DNA of 64,000 nt from Amycolatopsis dendrobii (GCF_014145675.1 NZ_JACGZW010000019.1:62001-126000); one strand, 5' to 3'; counted from the first letter of the stretch, positions 1 through 8,990 are shown. Translations and numbers: made by a program. The notes: a model not told the origin generated them from the sequence alone.

Positions 1-342
1 GACGGCCCACAGCTGCAACGCGGCGCGGAACATCGGCCCGGTGTAGAGGGTCAGCAACATCTCGACGACCCACTCGATCCGCGACGACCCTCCCGGCGAA
101 CCGGCCGCGCGCGTGCGCAGTTCGTCTAACTGAGCCTCGCCGAGCAGTTCGACCGCCGCGGCGACCAGCGCTTCCCGGGTCGGGAAGTGATGCTGCGCGG
201 CGCCTCGGGAGACCCCGGCCCGCTCGGCGATGACCGCGACGGTGACTCCGTGCCAGCCCCGCTCGCCAATGCAGTCCATCGCGGCTTCGATCAGCCGCCG
301 CCGGGTGGTGCGGCTGCGTTCTTGTTGCGGTTCGCGGAGCAT
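1..342 (-). CDS. TetR-family regulator, C-terminus cut by window edge
   Basis: The first 114 residues are visible and the gene runs off the left edge. Residues about 10-55 are a typical TetR helix-turn-helix: an RRLIEAAMDCIGERG helix, then VAVIAERAGVSRGAAQHHFP, the recognition helix ending in HHFP. The ATG at 342 opens with MLREPQQERSRTTRR, a basic N-terminal arm usual in the family. It lies 118 bp downstream of the acyl-CoA dehydrogenase/carboxylase operon on the same strand, so it is a natural candidate for that operon's regulator; a candidate operator lies at 8877-8894. The ligand domain is mostly outside the window, so the inducer cannot be guessed. Confidence 0.9.
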   Translation of the reverse strand, partial: MLREPQQERSRTTRRRLIEAAMDCIGERGWHGVTVAVIAERAGVSRGAAQHHFPTREALVAAAVELLGEAQLDELRTRAAGSPGGSSRIEWVVEMLLTLYTGPMFRAALQLWAV

Positions 343-371
343 CAGGCCGCACCTGCCCCGCTCCCGCACAA

Positions 372-414
372 GTCCGTGAGGGGAACCCTCAGGGACTCCG
401 ATTCCCTCACGGAC
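372..414. repeat. Inverted repeat, 11-bp perfect stem
   Basis: GTCCGTGAGGG at 372-382 is the exact reverse complement of CCCTCACGGAC at 404-414, with a 21-nt spacer containing a smaller CCCT/AGGG hairpin. It lies between the operon end (461) and tetR (342) and could act as a terminator, although there is no U-tract. A related sequence occurs at 8919-8964. Confidence 0.6.
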
Positions 415-460
415 CGCGGCCAAGGCCCGCGCCGGACGCACCTCATGACTTCACCACTGC

Positions 461-1627
461 TCAGTACGACTTCGGCAGCCCGAGGCTGTGCTGCCCCACG
501 AAATTCAGCACCATCTCGCGGCTCACCGGTGCGATCCGGCCCAAACGCACCGCCGTCACCAGGCTGCCCAGGCCGTATTCGGTCGCCAGGCCGTTTCCGC
601 CGTGGGTTTGCACTGCCTGGTCCACCGCCCGGATCGCGACCTCCGCCGCCGCGTATTTCGCCATGTTCGCGGACTCGCCCGAGGCGAAATCGTCGCCGGC
701 GTCGTACAGCGAGGCTGCCTTCTGCGTCATCAGTTTCGCCAGCTCTAGTTCGATTTTCACCTGTGCGAGCGGATGCGCGAGACCCTGGTGCGACCCGATC
801 GGCGCGCCCCACACCTGGCGTTCGTTGGCGTAGCCGACTGCCTTGTCCAAGGCGTACCTCGCGGTGCCCAGCGAGAACGCCGCGCCCATGATCCGCTCCG
901 GGTTCAGGCCCGCGAACAATTGCGCGATCGCCGCGTCCTCCTCGCCCACCAAGGCTTCCGCGGGCAGCCGCACATCGTCCAGGAACAGCGAGAACTGGTT
1001 TTCCGGCGCGACGATGTCCATGTCGATCTTGGTGAACTCGAACCCGGGCGTGTCCGTCGGCACCACGAACAGGGCGGGCTTCAGACGCCCGGTCTTCGCG
1101 TCCTCGGTGCGGCCGACGACGAGCACCGCGTCCGCCTCGTCGACCCCCGAGATGTACACCTTGCGACCGGACAGCACCCAGTCGCCGCCGTCCCGGCGGG
1201 CGGTCGTCGTGATCTTGTGCGAATTGGATCCGGCGTCCGGTTCGGTGATCGCGAAGACGATCTTCTTGCTGCCGTCCGCCATTCCGGGCAGCCACTGCTT
1301 TTTCTGGTCCGGCGTGCCGAACCGCGACAGCACCGTCCCGACGATCGCCGGCGACACCACCATCAGCAGCAACGGCGAACCCGCGGCCGCGAATTCCTCC
1401 AGCACCGCGGCGAGATCCGCGATCCCGGCTCCCCCGCCGCCGTATTCCTCCGGCAGGTTCACGCCCAGGTAGCCGAGCCGTCCGGCTTCGTTCCACAGCT
1501 CGTCGGTCTTCTCGCCCGCGCGGGCTTTCTTCGCGTAGTACTCGTGCCCGTACTTGCCCGCCAGGTCGGCCGCGGCCTTCCGCAGCGCCACCCGCTCTTC
1601 GGGCTCGACGAAGTTCATCGCGTTCAT
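461..1627 (-). CDS. Acyl-CoA dehydrogenase (last gene of carboxylase operon)
   Basis: A 388-residue flavin acyl-CoA dehydrogenase that would introduce an alpha,beta double bond into an acyl-CoA. The FAD/substrate segment FAITEPDAGSNSHK is at about 125-138. The usual C-terminal EGT catalytic glutamate is absent (SREM there). Instead Glu244 in NPERIMGAA occupies the position used by isovaleryl-CoA and long-chain dehydrogenases, which suggests a branched or bulky substrate. The ATG at 1627 overlaps the stop of the upstream carboxylase gene (ATGA), indicating translational coupling; a second ATG at 1618 is possible. Substrate is unknown. Acting with the adjacent carboxylase in degradation of a methyl-branched acyl-CoA is an inference from context. 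Confidence 0.9.
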   Translation of the reverse strand: MNAMNFVEPEERVALRKAAADLAGKYGHEYYAKKARAGEKTDELWNEAGRLGYLGVNLPEEYGGGGAGIADLAAVLEEFAAAGSPLLLMVVSPAIVGTVLSRFGTPDQKKQWLPGMADGSKKIVFAITEPDAGSNSHKITTTARRDGGDWVLSGRKVYISGVDEADAVLVVGRTEDAKTGRLKPALFVVPTDTPGFEFTKIDMDIVAPENQFSLFLDDVRLPAEALVGEEDAAIAQLFAGLNPERIMGAAFSLGTARYALDKAVGYANERQVWGAPIGSHQGLAHPLAQVKIELELAKLMTQKAASLYDAGDDFASGESANMAKYAAAEVAIRAVDQAVQTHGGNGLATEYGLGSLVTAVRLGRIAPVSREMVLNFVGQHSLGLPKSY

Positions 1628-3576
1628 TCGGTCTCTCCCACCACAGCCAGCACCGCGCCTACCTCGACCTGTTGCCCGACCTCGACCGGCAGTTCGGCGA
1701 CCACGCCGTCCGCCGGGGCCGAGATCCGGTGTTCCATCTTCATCGCTTCCAGCCACAGCAACGGATCGCCTGCCCGCACACTGTCCCCTGCGGACACTGC
1801 GAGCCGCACGACCGTGCCCGGCATCGGTGCGAGCAGCGAGCCCGCAGCCAGTGCCGAATCGGGATCGGCGAACCGCGGTTCGGCGGTCAACGCTACCGGA
1901 CCCAGTGGCGAATCCACATAGGACACCGCGCCGTGCCGGGCGACCGCGAAGGTCCGGCGGACACCGGCGATGTCGAGGACGACCTGGTTCGGCGTGGCGG
2001 CGACCAGGGCGACGTCGTCGTAGCCTTCGGCACGCAGACCGTCGCGGGTCAGCGAGTAGCCGACCTCGTAACGGTTGTCTCCCTTGGCGAACACCTTGCG
2101 CTGACCGGCGGAGCGGACGTTGCGCCAGCCGCTGGGCAGCCGTCCCAGAGTCGTCGCATTAGCTCGGTTTCCGGCGGCATCGGCCAGCGCGGCAGCCAGC
2201 GCGGACCAGCGTTCGGTGTCCACAGTGGCCAGTGGTGCGGCCAAAGTGTCCAGTCCGTGCCGGTCGAAGAACGCGGTATCGGTTTCTCCGGCCAGGAAAG
2301 CCTCGTGACGCAGGATCCGGACCAGCAGGTCCCGGTTGGTCACCACACCGTGGATCTTCGCACCAGCCAACGCACCGGCGAGTCGACGCGCGGCCTCCGC
2401 CCGTGTAGGCGCCCAGGTGATGACCTTCGCCAGCATCGGGTCGTAGTGGACGCCGATCACCGAACCGGCTTCCACGCCGGAATCCAGGCGCAGTCCGGAA
2501 CCGTGGATGAACTCGCGGTCCACTCCGGACAGTTCGAAAGTGTGCAGCGTTCCGCTCTGCGGCTGCCATCCAGCTGAGGGGTCTTCGGCGTACAGGCGGA
2601 CTTCGATCGAATGTCCGTTGGCAGCAGGCGGTTCGGCAGGCAACCGATCCCCCTCGGCCACCGAGAGCTGCAACGCCACCAGATCCAGTCCGGTGACGTT
2701 CTCGGTCACCGGATGCTCGACCTGCAGCCGCGTGTTCATCTCCAGGAAGTAGAACCGGCCATCCGGACCGGCCAGGAATTCGACCGTTCCCGCGCCGACG
2801 TAGTCGATCGCCTGCGCGGCCTTGCGTGCCGCGTCGAACAACTCCGCCCGCATGGCATCGTCCACGAAGGGCGATGGCGCTTCCTCGACCACCTTCTGGT
2901 GCCGACGCTGGATGGAGCACTCCCGCTCCCCTACCGCCCAGACAGTGCCGTGCGAGTCGGCGAGCACCTGGACCTCGATGTGCCGTCCGGTTTCGAGGTA
3001 CCGCTCGCAGAACACCGTCGGGTCGCCGAACGCGGACCCAGCTTCCGCGCGAGCGCTTTCCACGGCTTCGGCCAGCTCGTCCAGCGAGCGGACCACTCGC
3101 ATGCCGCGGCCGCCGCCTCCGGCGGAAGCCTTGACCAGCAACGGAAGATCGGAGTCGGTCACCGACGCGGGGTCCAATTCGGACAGCACCGGGACTCCGG
3201 CGGCGGCCATCAGCCGTTTCGACTCCACTTTGGAGCCCATGGTCTCGATCGCCGCGGGCGGCGGGCCGATCCAGGTCAGTCCGGCGTCGAGCACCGCGCG
3301 GGCGAAGCCGGCGTTTTCGGAAAGGAAGCCGTACCCGGGGTGGATCGCGTCGGCACCGGCGTCCGCCGCGGCTTTGACGATCAGTTCGCCGCGCAGATAC
3401 GTCTCGCCCGGTGCGTTGCCCGGCAACCGGACGGCGAGGTCGGCTTCCCGCGCGTGCGGCGCGTCGGCGTCCGCGTCGGAGAACACCGCGACGGTGCCGA
3501 TTCCGGCGTCCCGGCAGCTGCGGAACACCCGGCGGGCGATTTCGCCCCGGTTGGCGACCAGCAGATTCTGGATCAT
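1624..3576 (-). CDS. Acyl-CoA carboxylase alpha subunit (biotin carboxylase + BCCP)
   Basis: A 650-residue alpha subunit of the MCC/GCC/PCC type. It carboxylates its own biotin with ATP and bicarbonate and passes the carboxyl group to the beta subunit. The N-terminus NLLVANRGEIARRV, the glycine-rich ATP loop KASAGGGGRGM and the FLEMNTRLQVEHPVTE segment mark the biotin carboxylase domain (about 1-445). The C-terminal BCCP domain has EAMKMEH, with biotinyl-Lys613. The start is either ATG 3576 or GTG 3585; the latter would overlap the beta-subunit stop by 4 nt. Its length and domain order match 3-methylcrotonyl- and geranyl-CoA carboxylases; which substrate is used cannot be read from this subunit. 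Confidence 0.94.
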   Translation of the reverse strand: MIQNLLVANRGEIARRVFRSCRDAGIGTVAVFSDADADAPHAREADLAVRLPGNAPGETYLRGELIVKAAADAGADAIHPGYGFLSENAGFARAVLDAGLTWIGPPPAAIETMGSKVESKRLMAAAGVPVLSELDPASVTDSDLPLLVKASAGGGGRGMRVVRSLDELAEAVESARAEAGSAFGDPTVFCERYLETGRHIEVQVLADSHGTVWAVGERECSIQRRHQKVVEEAPSPFVDDAMRAELFDAARKAAQAIDYVGAGTVEFLAGPDGRFYFLEMNTRLQVEHPVTENVTGLDLVALQLSVAEGDRLPAEPPAANGHSIEVRLYAEDPSAGWQPQSGTLHTFELSGVDREFIHGSGLRLDSGVEAGSVIGVHYDPMLAKVITWAPTRAEAARRLAGALAGAKIHGVVTNRDLLVRILRHEAFLAGETDTAFFDRHGLDTLAAPLATVDTERWSALAAALADAAGNRANATTLGRLPSGWRNVRSAGQRKVFAKGDNRYEVGYSLTRDGLRAEGYDDVALVAATPNQVVLDIAGVRRTFAVARHGAVSYVDSPLGPVALTAEPRFADPDSALAAGSLLAPMPGTVVRLAVSAGDSVRAGDPLLWLEAMKMEHRISAPADGVVAELPVEVGQQVEVGAVLAVVGETE

Positions 3577-3581
3577 GGCCC

Positions 3582-5183
3582 TCACATCCGGAAGACGCCG
3601 AAGCCGCCTTCGACGCCGTTGACTGGTCCGTTGTGGATCGCCGACAAGCTCAGCCCGAGCACCGTGCGGGTGTCGCGCGGGTCGATGATGCCGTCGTCGT
3701 AAAGCATGCCGGAAAGGAACATCGGCATCGATTCCGCCTCGATCTGGTTTTCCACCATGGCGCGCATCGCGGCGTCGTTTTCCTCGCTGTACTCCTGGCC
3801 CCGGCTCGCCGCCGCGGCACGGGCCACAATGGACAGCACGCCGGCCAGCTGCGCCGGCCCCATCACCGCGGATTTCGCGCTCGGCCACGCGAACAGGAAC
3901 CGAGGATCGTAGGCCCGGCCGCACATCCCGTAATGCCCGGCTCCGTAGGACGCTCCCATGAGGACGGACAGGTGCGGCACCTTCGAGTTCGACACCGCGT
4001 TGATCATCAGCGCGCCGTGCTTGATGATGCCGCTCTGCTCGTATTCCTTGCCGACCATGTAGCCGGTCGTGTTGTGCAGGAACACCAGCGGCGTGTCGAT
4101 CTGGTTGGCCAGCTGGATGAACTGCGCGGCCTTCTGCGATTCCTCGCCGAACAGCACGCCCTGCGCGTTGGCCAGGATCCCCACCGGATACCCGTGGATG
4201 TTCGCCCAGCCGGTGACCAGGCTCGGCCCGTACAGCGGCTTGAACTCGTCGAAGTCCGAACCGTCCACGACGCGCGCGATCACCTCGCGCGGGTCGAACG
4301 GGATCTTCAGGTCGGTCGGCACGATGCCGAGCAGGTCTTCGGCGTCGAACAGCGGTTCGGCGTAGTCCGGCTTGGGGGCCGGCCCCTGTTTGGTCCAGTT
4401 GAGCCGCTTGATGATGCCGCGGCCGAGCCGGATCGCATCCTCCTCGTCGACCGCGAGGTAATCGGCCAGCCCGGAGGTCCGCGCGTGCATTTCCGCGCCG
4501 CCAAGGGATTCGTCGTCGGATTCCTCGCCGGTCGCCATCTTGACCAGCGGCGGTCCGCCGAGGAACACCTTCGCGCGTTCCTTCACCATCACGACGTAGT
4601 CGGACATGCCGGGCAGATACGCGCCGCCCGCCGTGGAGTTGCCGAACACCAGCGCGACAGTCGGCACCTTCGCCGCCGAAGACCGGGTGATGTCCCGGAA
4701 GATCCGGCCGCCGGGAATGAAGATTTCCTTCTGAGTCGGAAGATCCGCGCCGCCGGACTCGACCAGGTTGATCACCGGCAGCCGGTTCTGCGCCGCGATG
4801 TCCGCCGCCCGGAACGACTTCTTCGTCGTCCACGGGTTGCTCGCGCCGCCCTTGACCGTCGGGTCGCTGGCCGAGATCAGGCATTCGACCCCTTCCACGA
4901 CGCCGATCCCGGTGATCACGCTCGCGCCGACCCGGTAGTCCGAACCCCACGCGGCCAGCGGCGACAGCTCCAGGAACGGCGAATCCTCGTCCAGCAGCAA
5001 TTCGATCCGCTCGCGCGCCAGCAGTTTCCCGCGCTTGCGATGGCGTTCGACGTACTTTTCCCCGCCGCCGGCGACCGCCTTGGCCTGTTCGGCGTCGATC
5101 TCCGCGAGCTTCTCCAGCATCGCCTCGCGGTTCGCGGCGAACTCGTCGGCGCGTGTGTCCACTGTGGACCTGATAGTGGTCAT
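3582..5183 (-). CDS. Acyl-CoA carboxylase beta subunit (carboxyltransferase)
   Basis: A 533-residue carboxyltransferase that moves CO2 from carboxybiotin to an acyl-CoA. It aligns with methylcrotonyl/geranyl-CoA carboxylase beta rather than with the shorter acetyl-CoA subunits: RKRGKLLARERIELLLD near the N-terminus, VESGGADLPTQKEIF, HNTTGYMVGKEYEQSGIIKH, then GASYGAGHYGMCGRAYDPRF, each a hallmark of the MCC branch. ATG 5183 overlaps the preceding dehydrogenase stop (ATGA). With the alpha subunit it should form the holoenzyme. Homologues are annotated both as MCC (leucine breakdown) and GCC (acyclic terpenes). The AtuA-like gene upstream tilts towards an Atu-type pathway, but the neighbourhood lacks a lyase. 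Confidence 0.93.
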   Translation of the reverse strand: MTTIRSTVDTRADEFAANREAMLEKLAEIDAEQAKAVAGGGEKYVERHRKRGKLLARERIELLLDEDSPFLELSPLAAWGSDYRVGASVITGIGVVEGVECLISASDPTVKGGASNPWTTKKSFRAADIAAQNRLPVINLVESGGADLPTQKEIFIPGGRIFRDITRSSAAKVPTVALVFGNSTAGGAYLPGMSDYVVMVKERAKVFLGGPPLVKMATGEESDDESLGGAEMHARTSGLADYLAVDEEDAIRLGRGIIKRLNWTKQGPAPKPDYAEPLFDAEDLLGIVPTDLKIPFDPREVIARVVDGSDFDEFKPLYGPSLVTGWANIHGYPVGILANAQGVLFGEESQKAAQFIQLANQIDTPLVFLHNTTGYMVGKEYEQSGIIKHGALMINAVSNSKVPHLSVLMGASYGAGHYGMCGRAYDPRFLFAWPSAKSAVMGPAQLAGVLSIVARAAAASRGQEYSEENDAAMRAMVENQIEAESMPMFLSGMLYDDGIIDPRDTRTVLGLSLSAIHNGPVNGVEGGFGVFRM

Positions 5184-6331
5184 GCGGTGTATCCCAATCG
5201 CTTCGCGGCCAGTCCGGTGAGGATTTCGGTGGTGCCGCCGCCGATGCCGAGAATACGGACGTCGCGGTAGTGCCGTTCCACTTCGGACTCGCGCATGTAG
5301 CCGAGCCCGCCGTGCAGCTGCACCGCCTCGTTCACGACCCATTCGGCGGCCTGCACCGCGGTGTTCTTCGCGAAGCACGCCTCGGCGATCACTTCTTCGC
5401 CGGACACGTGCCGGAGCGCGACCTGCCGGGCGTACGTCCGCGCGACGTCGACCTTGCAGGCCATCTCGGTGAGCTTGTGCTGCACCAGCTGCCGCGAGAT
5501 CAGCGGACGGCCGAACGTCTCGCGCATCCGGCACCAGTCCAGCGTCAAATCCAGTGCCCGCTGCGCGTGCGCATACGCCTGCACCGCAAGCGAAAGCCGT
5601 TCGGTGACGAACTGCGTGGCCACTTGGGCGAACCCGCTGTTTTCCGCGCCGACCAAGTTCTCCGCCGGAACCCGGACGTCTGCATAAGACAGTTCCGCGG
5701 TGTCCGAAGCCGCCCAGCCCATCTTCTCCAGCTTGCGCGACACCGTGAACCCAGGAGTCCCGCGCTCCACCACGATCAACGAAAGGCCGTGCGCACCCGC
5801 TTCGCCGGTTCGGACCACTGTGGTCACGAAGTCCGCGCGACACCCGGAGGTGATGAACGTCTTGGCCCCGTTGATCACGTACTCGTCGCCCTCGCGCACC
5901 GCCGTGGTGCGGATCCCGGCGACATCGGAGCCGCCGTCCGGTTCCGTGACGGCCAGCGAACCGATCTTCTCGCCTTCGAGCGTCGGCCGCACCCAGCGTT
6001 CGATCTGCACCGGGTCGCCGGCCTCGACAATGTGCGGCACCGCGATCCCGCAGGTGAACAGCGACGCGAACAGCCCGCCGGACCCGCCCGCATAGTGCAT
6101 TTCCTCGGCGACCACGAGCGCGTCGAGGTAATTGCCGTCGCCGCCGCCCGCGGATTCGGGGAACGCGACCCCGAGCAGGCCCAGCTGCCCCGCCTTGCGA
6201 TGCAGGTCGCGCGGCAGTTCCCCGGCCCGCTCCCAATCGTCCAGGTGCGGCAGCACGTCCTTCTCCACGAACCGGCGCACCGTCGCGCGCAGTTCGGTGC
6301 GTTCCGGCGTGCGGAACGGATCCACGGTCAC
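5180..6331 (-). CDS. Acyl-CoA dehydrogenase (second paralogue)
   Basis: A 383-residue acyl-CoA dehydrogenase. AVTEPDGGSD (127-136) is the FAD/acyl pocket motif; MRESEVERHYRDVRI and GGGTTEI form the C-terminal part. The catalytic Glu of the SCAD/MCAD type (xEGTxx) is Gly here, while Glu244 in TERLSLAV falls at the isovaleryl-CoA dehydrogenase base position, so the enzyme is probably active with the alternative base. GTG 6331 overlaps the AtuA-like stop by 4 nt, and its own stop overlaps the carboxyltransferase ATG. Only about moderately similar to the dehydrogenase at 461-1627, so the operon codes for two different oxidation steps or a heteromer. Confidence 0.92.
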   Translation of the reverse strand: MTVDPFRTPERTELRATVRRFVEKDVLPHLDDWERAGELPRDLHRKAGQLGLLGVAFPESAGGGDGNYLDALVVAEEMHYAGGSGGLFASLFTCGIAVPHIVEAGDPVQIERWVRPTLEGEKIGSLAVTEPDGGSDVAGIRTTAVREGDEYVINGAKTFITSGCRADFVTTVVRTGEAGAHGLSLIVVERGTPGFTVSRKLEKMGWAASDTAELSYADVRVPAENLVGAENSGFAQVATQFVTERLSLAVQAYAHAQRALDLTLDWCRMRETFGRPLISRQLVQHKLTEMACKVDVARTYARQVALRHVSGEEVIAEACFAKNTAVQAAEWVVNEAVQLHGGLGYMRESEVERHYRDVRILGIGGGTTEILTGLAAKRLGYTA

Positions 6332-8022
6332 AGCAGCGCCTCCGGGACGTCGAGTTCGCGCGCCCGCAGCCATTCGCCGAGCGCCTTCGCCTGGGGATCG
6401 AACCTGGCCTGCGAAGCGACGCCGTCGCCGAGAATGCCCTCGACCACGAAGTTCATCGCCCACAGGTTCGGCAGCAGATGCCGGGTGACCGGCAGTCCTT
6501 CGGTTTCCGGCAGCAGACGGCGGAATTCCCCGACCGTCAGCCGGTGCACGAGCCAGCGCCACGCTTCCTCGGAGCGCACCCATACGCCGAGGTTCGCGTT
6601 GCCGCCCTTGTCGCCGCTGCGCGCCCCGGCGACGAGCCCGAGCGGAACCCGGCGCACCTTGTCCGCCCGCAACGGTTCCGGCAGCGCCGGTTCGTCCGCT
6701 TCAGACAGAGCAACCGTCTCGGAAGCGGGCGCGATGTCCACGTTGGACCCGTCCGGCAGCACCGCGACGTGCGGAACCGCGGCAGCGTCGACAAAGGCCG
6801 CCGAATAGACTCCGAACGGCGCAGCGTCCGAAGGCGGTGCGGTGACGTGGAATCCCGGGTAGCTCGCGAGCGCCAGCTCGATCGCCGCTCCGCTGAACGC
6901 GCGTCCGGCGATCTTCGGATCGTTGTCCTTCACCGCGACGTGCAGCAGCGCGCTGGCGCGTTCCTCGGTGTCGGCGTCCGCGTGATCAGTGCGGGCAAGG
7001 GTCCACCGGACCTCCGCGGGCGGACGCTTCGCCAGCGCACCCTCCAGCTGTTCCTTTACCAGCGCGGCTTTCTCTTCGATGTCCAGTCCAGTAAGGACGA
7101 ACGTCGTCTCGTTCCGGAAGCCGCCGAGCCGGTTGAGGCACACCTTCAACGTCGGCGGCGGCGCTTCCCCGCGAACCCCGCTGATCCGCACCCGGTCCGG
7201 CCCGTCGTCCGACAATGACAGCGTGTCGAATCGCGCCGTCACATCGGGATTCGCATACCGCGCACCGGTAATCTCGTACAACAGCTGCGCCGTAACGGTC
7301 CCGGTATTGACCACGCCACCGGTGTCCGGATGCTTCGTGATCACACTCGACCCGTCCGCGTGGATCTCCGCGAGCGGGAATCCCGGCACTCCGATTGGCT
7401 GTTCCCGGAAGAACGAGTAGTTCCCGCCAGTCGCCTGCGCACCGCACTCGATGACGTGGCCCGCCGCGACCGCCCCGGCGAGCGCGTCGTAGTCGTCGCG
7501 AGCCCAGCCGAAATGCGCCGCCGCCGGTCCGACGATCACCGACGCGTCCGTGACCCGCCCGGTCACCACCACCTCCGCACCGGCCTTGAGGCATTCCGCG
7601 ATGCCCCAAGCGCCGAGATAAGCGTTGGCAGTCAACGGTTTCTCGAAGCCGAACTCTTCCGCACGCGCGATCAGGTCGTCGCCTTCGACATGCGCGACGC
7701 TCACGTCGAGACCGAGCTTCGCGGCCAGTTCGCGCAACGCATCCGCCAGCCCGGCCGGATTGAGCCCGCCCGCGTTCGCGACGATCCGGACGCCCTTTTC
7801 CTTGGCCAGCCCGAGGTTCTCCTCCATCTGCCGGAGAAACGTCTTGGCGTAGCCGCGCGCCGGGTCCTTCATCCGGTCTCGGCCGAGGATGAGCATGGTC
7901 AACTCGGCGAGATAGTCGCCGGTCAAGACGTCGAGCGGGCCGCCGGTCAGCATTTCCCGCACGGCGGAGAACCGGTCGCCGTAGAACCCGGACGCGTTCC
8001 CGACGCGCAACGGCGCGCTCAC
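6328..8022 (-). CDS. AtuA-like protein (DUF1446 family)
   Basis: A 564-residue member of the AtuA/DUF1446 family, best known from the acyclic terpene utilization cluster of Pseudomonas; its biochemical function is not established. Typical family stretches are GNASGFYGDRFSAVREML at the N-terminus, TGDYLAELTMLILGR, ANAGGLNPAGLADAL, GAQATGGNYSFF and ARSGDKGGNANLGVWVRS. GTG 8022 overlaps the upstream stop (GTGA); the gene ends in a GTGA overlap with the dehydrogenase. Its place between a DinB-like protein and the dehydrogenase/carboxylase genes recalls atuA next to atuCDEF. No signal peptide or membrane segment is apparent. Confidence 0.9.
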   Translation of the reverse strand: MSAPLRVGNASGFYGDRFSAVREMLTGGPLDVLTGDYLAELTMLILGRDRMKDPARGYAKTFLRQMEENLGLAKEKGVRIVANAGGLNPAGLADALRELAAKLGLDVSVAHVEGDDLIARAEEFGFEKPLTANAYLGAWGIAECLKAGAEVVVTGRVTDASVIVGPAAAHFGWARDDYDALAGAVAAGHVIECGAQATGGNYSFFREQPIGVPGFPLAEIHADGSSVITKHPDTGGVVNTGTVTAQLLYEITGARYANPDVTARFDTLSLSDDGPDRVRISGVRGEAPPPTLKVCLNRLGGFRNETTFVLTGLDIEEKAALVKEQLEGALAKRPPAEVRWTLARTDHADADTEERASALLHVAVKDNDPKIAGRAFSGAAIELALASYPGFHVTAPPSDAAPFGVYSAAFVDAAAVPHVAVLPDGSNVDIAPASETVALSEADEPALPEPLRADKVRRVPLGLVAGARSGDKGGNANLGVWVRSEEAWRWLVHRLTVGEFRRLLPETEGLPVTRHLLPNLWAMNFVVEGILGDGVASQARFDPQAKALGEWLRARELDVPEALL

Positions 8023-8810
8023 GCGAACTGCCCCGGCTCGCGCCCCGCCCCGGGCGGCCCGGCGAACGCCTGCGCGATGCCCAGCCATTCCTCGACATCC
8101 GCACCGGTCGCGACGAGATCAGTGTCCGCCGGATGCCGCCGCTGCGTCGCGACCAGGCAAAAGTCGAGCGCACTGCCGGTCAGCCGCTGCTCCGCGTCCT
8201 CCGGCCCGAACGCCCAGGTGCTGCCGTCCGGCGCGGTCAACTCGACCCGGAACTCCTCGGTCGGCGGCGCGAGAGAGTGGAGTTTGTACGCGAAATCGCG
8301 CGTACGCGTGCCGAACCGGGCGATGTGCCACAGCCGTTCGGCAGGTTCGCGAGTGACGCCGAGCGCGTCGGCGATGTCCTGTCCGTGCGCCCAGGTCTCC
8401 ATCATCCGCGCGGTCGCCATGGACGCCGCGCTCATCGGCGGCCCGTACCAGGGAAGCTTCTGCCCCTCCGGCACCTTGGCAAGCGCCTCGGCGAGCGCGG
8501 CCCGTCCCGCGCGCCACTGCGCCAGCAACTCGTCCGGCGGCAGCTGAGCCCCGTCCTCGGCACCCTGGTCGACGTAGTTTTCGCCGATGCTCAACAGGTT
8601 TTCGACCTCGGACTGCCAGTCCTCCGGCCTGCTCGCGGAGATCAGCGATTTGCCGTCGGTCCACGCCAGATGCGCCACCTGGTGCGCGATGCTCCAGCCA
8701 GGCGCGGGCGTCGGCCGCGCCCACCCCTCGGCGGGCAACCCGGCAACCAGGTCGTCGACCGCCTGCGATTCGGCCGCGAGATCCCGGAGGATCCCCGCGA
8801 GATCAGCCAT
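8019..8810 (-). CDS. TIGR03084-type DinB/maleylpyruvate isomerase-fold protein
   Basis: A 263-residue protein of the TIGR03084 family within the DinB/mycothiol-dependent fold. The N-terminal helix has PTPAPGWSIAHQVAHLAWTD, and a middle motif ETWAHGQDIADALG supplies the His residues that bind metal in this fold. The C-terminus resembles an SCP2-like domain. Members are known in actinobacterial acyl-CoA catabolic operons but have no assigned reaction. It is the first gene of the 8.8 kb operon, so its upstream region (8811-9335) probably carries the promoter. The RBS is modest (GGAGGCGCAGGA upstream of ATG 8810). Confidence 0.85.
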   Translation of the reverse strand: MADLAGILRDLAAESQAVDDLVAGLPAEGWARPTPAPGWSIAHQVAHLAWTDGKSLISASRPEDWQSEVENLLSIGENYVDQGAEDGAQLPPDELLAQWRAGRAALAEALAKVPEGQKLPWYGPPMSAASMATARMMETWAHGQDIADALGVTREPAERLWHIARFGTRTRDFAYKLHSLAPPTEEFRVELTAPDGSTWAFGPEDAEQRLTGSALDFCLVATQRRHPADTDLVATGADVEEWLGIAQAFAGPPGAGREPGQFA

Positions 8811-8853
8811 TCCTGCGCCTCCCTGCGTCCGCCGCACCACCTCGTGCGGACCC

Positions 8854-8894
8854 AGCGTGACCCCTGGCGACAGAAAAATCAAGCGCGCCTGATT
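8854..8894 (-). promoter_or_regulatory. Candidate promoter with TetR-type operator
   Basis: 8877-8894 is an 18-bp near-palindrome (AATCAAGCGCGCCTGATT, one asymmetric pair of positions) about 70 bp upstream of the operon start. Read on the minus strand it contains TTGATT (8882-8877), and 17 nt further on CACGCT (8859-8854) could serve as -10. A palindrome over the -35 is what a TetR repressor would use. This is inferred from sequence only. Confidence 0.35.
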
Positions 8895-8918
8895 GTTTTT
8901 GCCCACCCGCACCAAGCC

Positions 8919-8964
8919 CGCGAGGGACCCCTGCCCAGACGTGGATTCCCTCAAGGAGCCCTTC
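8919..8964. repeat. Degenerate copy of the 372-414 repeat
   Basis: The order GAGGG, ACCCCT, GATTCCCTCA and GGAGCCC parallels the element at 372-414 (GAGGG, ACCCTC, GATTCCCTCACGGAC), but the outer stem is imperfect. Together the two suggest a dispersed intergenic repeat family. Confidence 0.4.
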
Positions 8965-8990
8965 CCGGACCACCGCCCGCCGACCGGATG

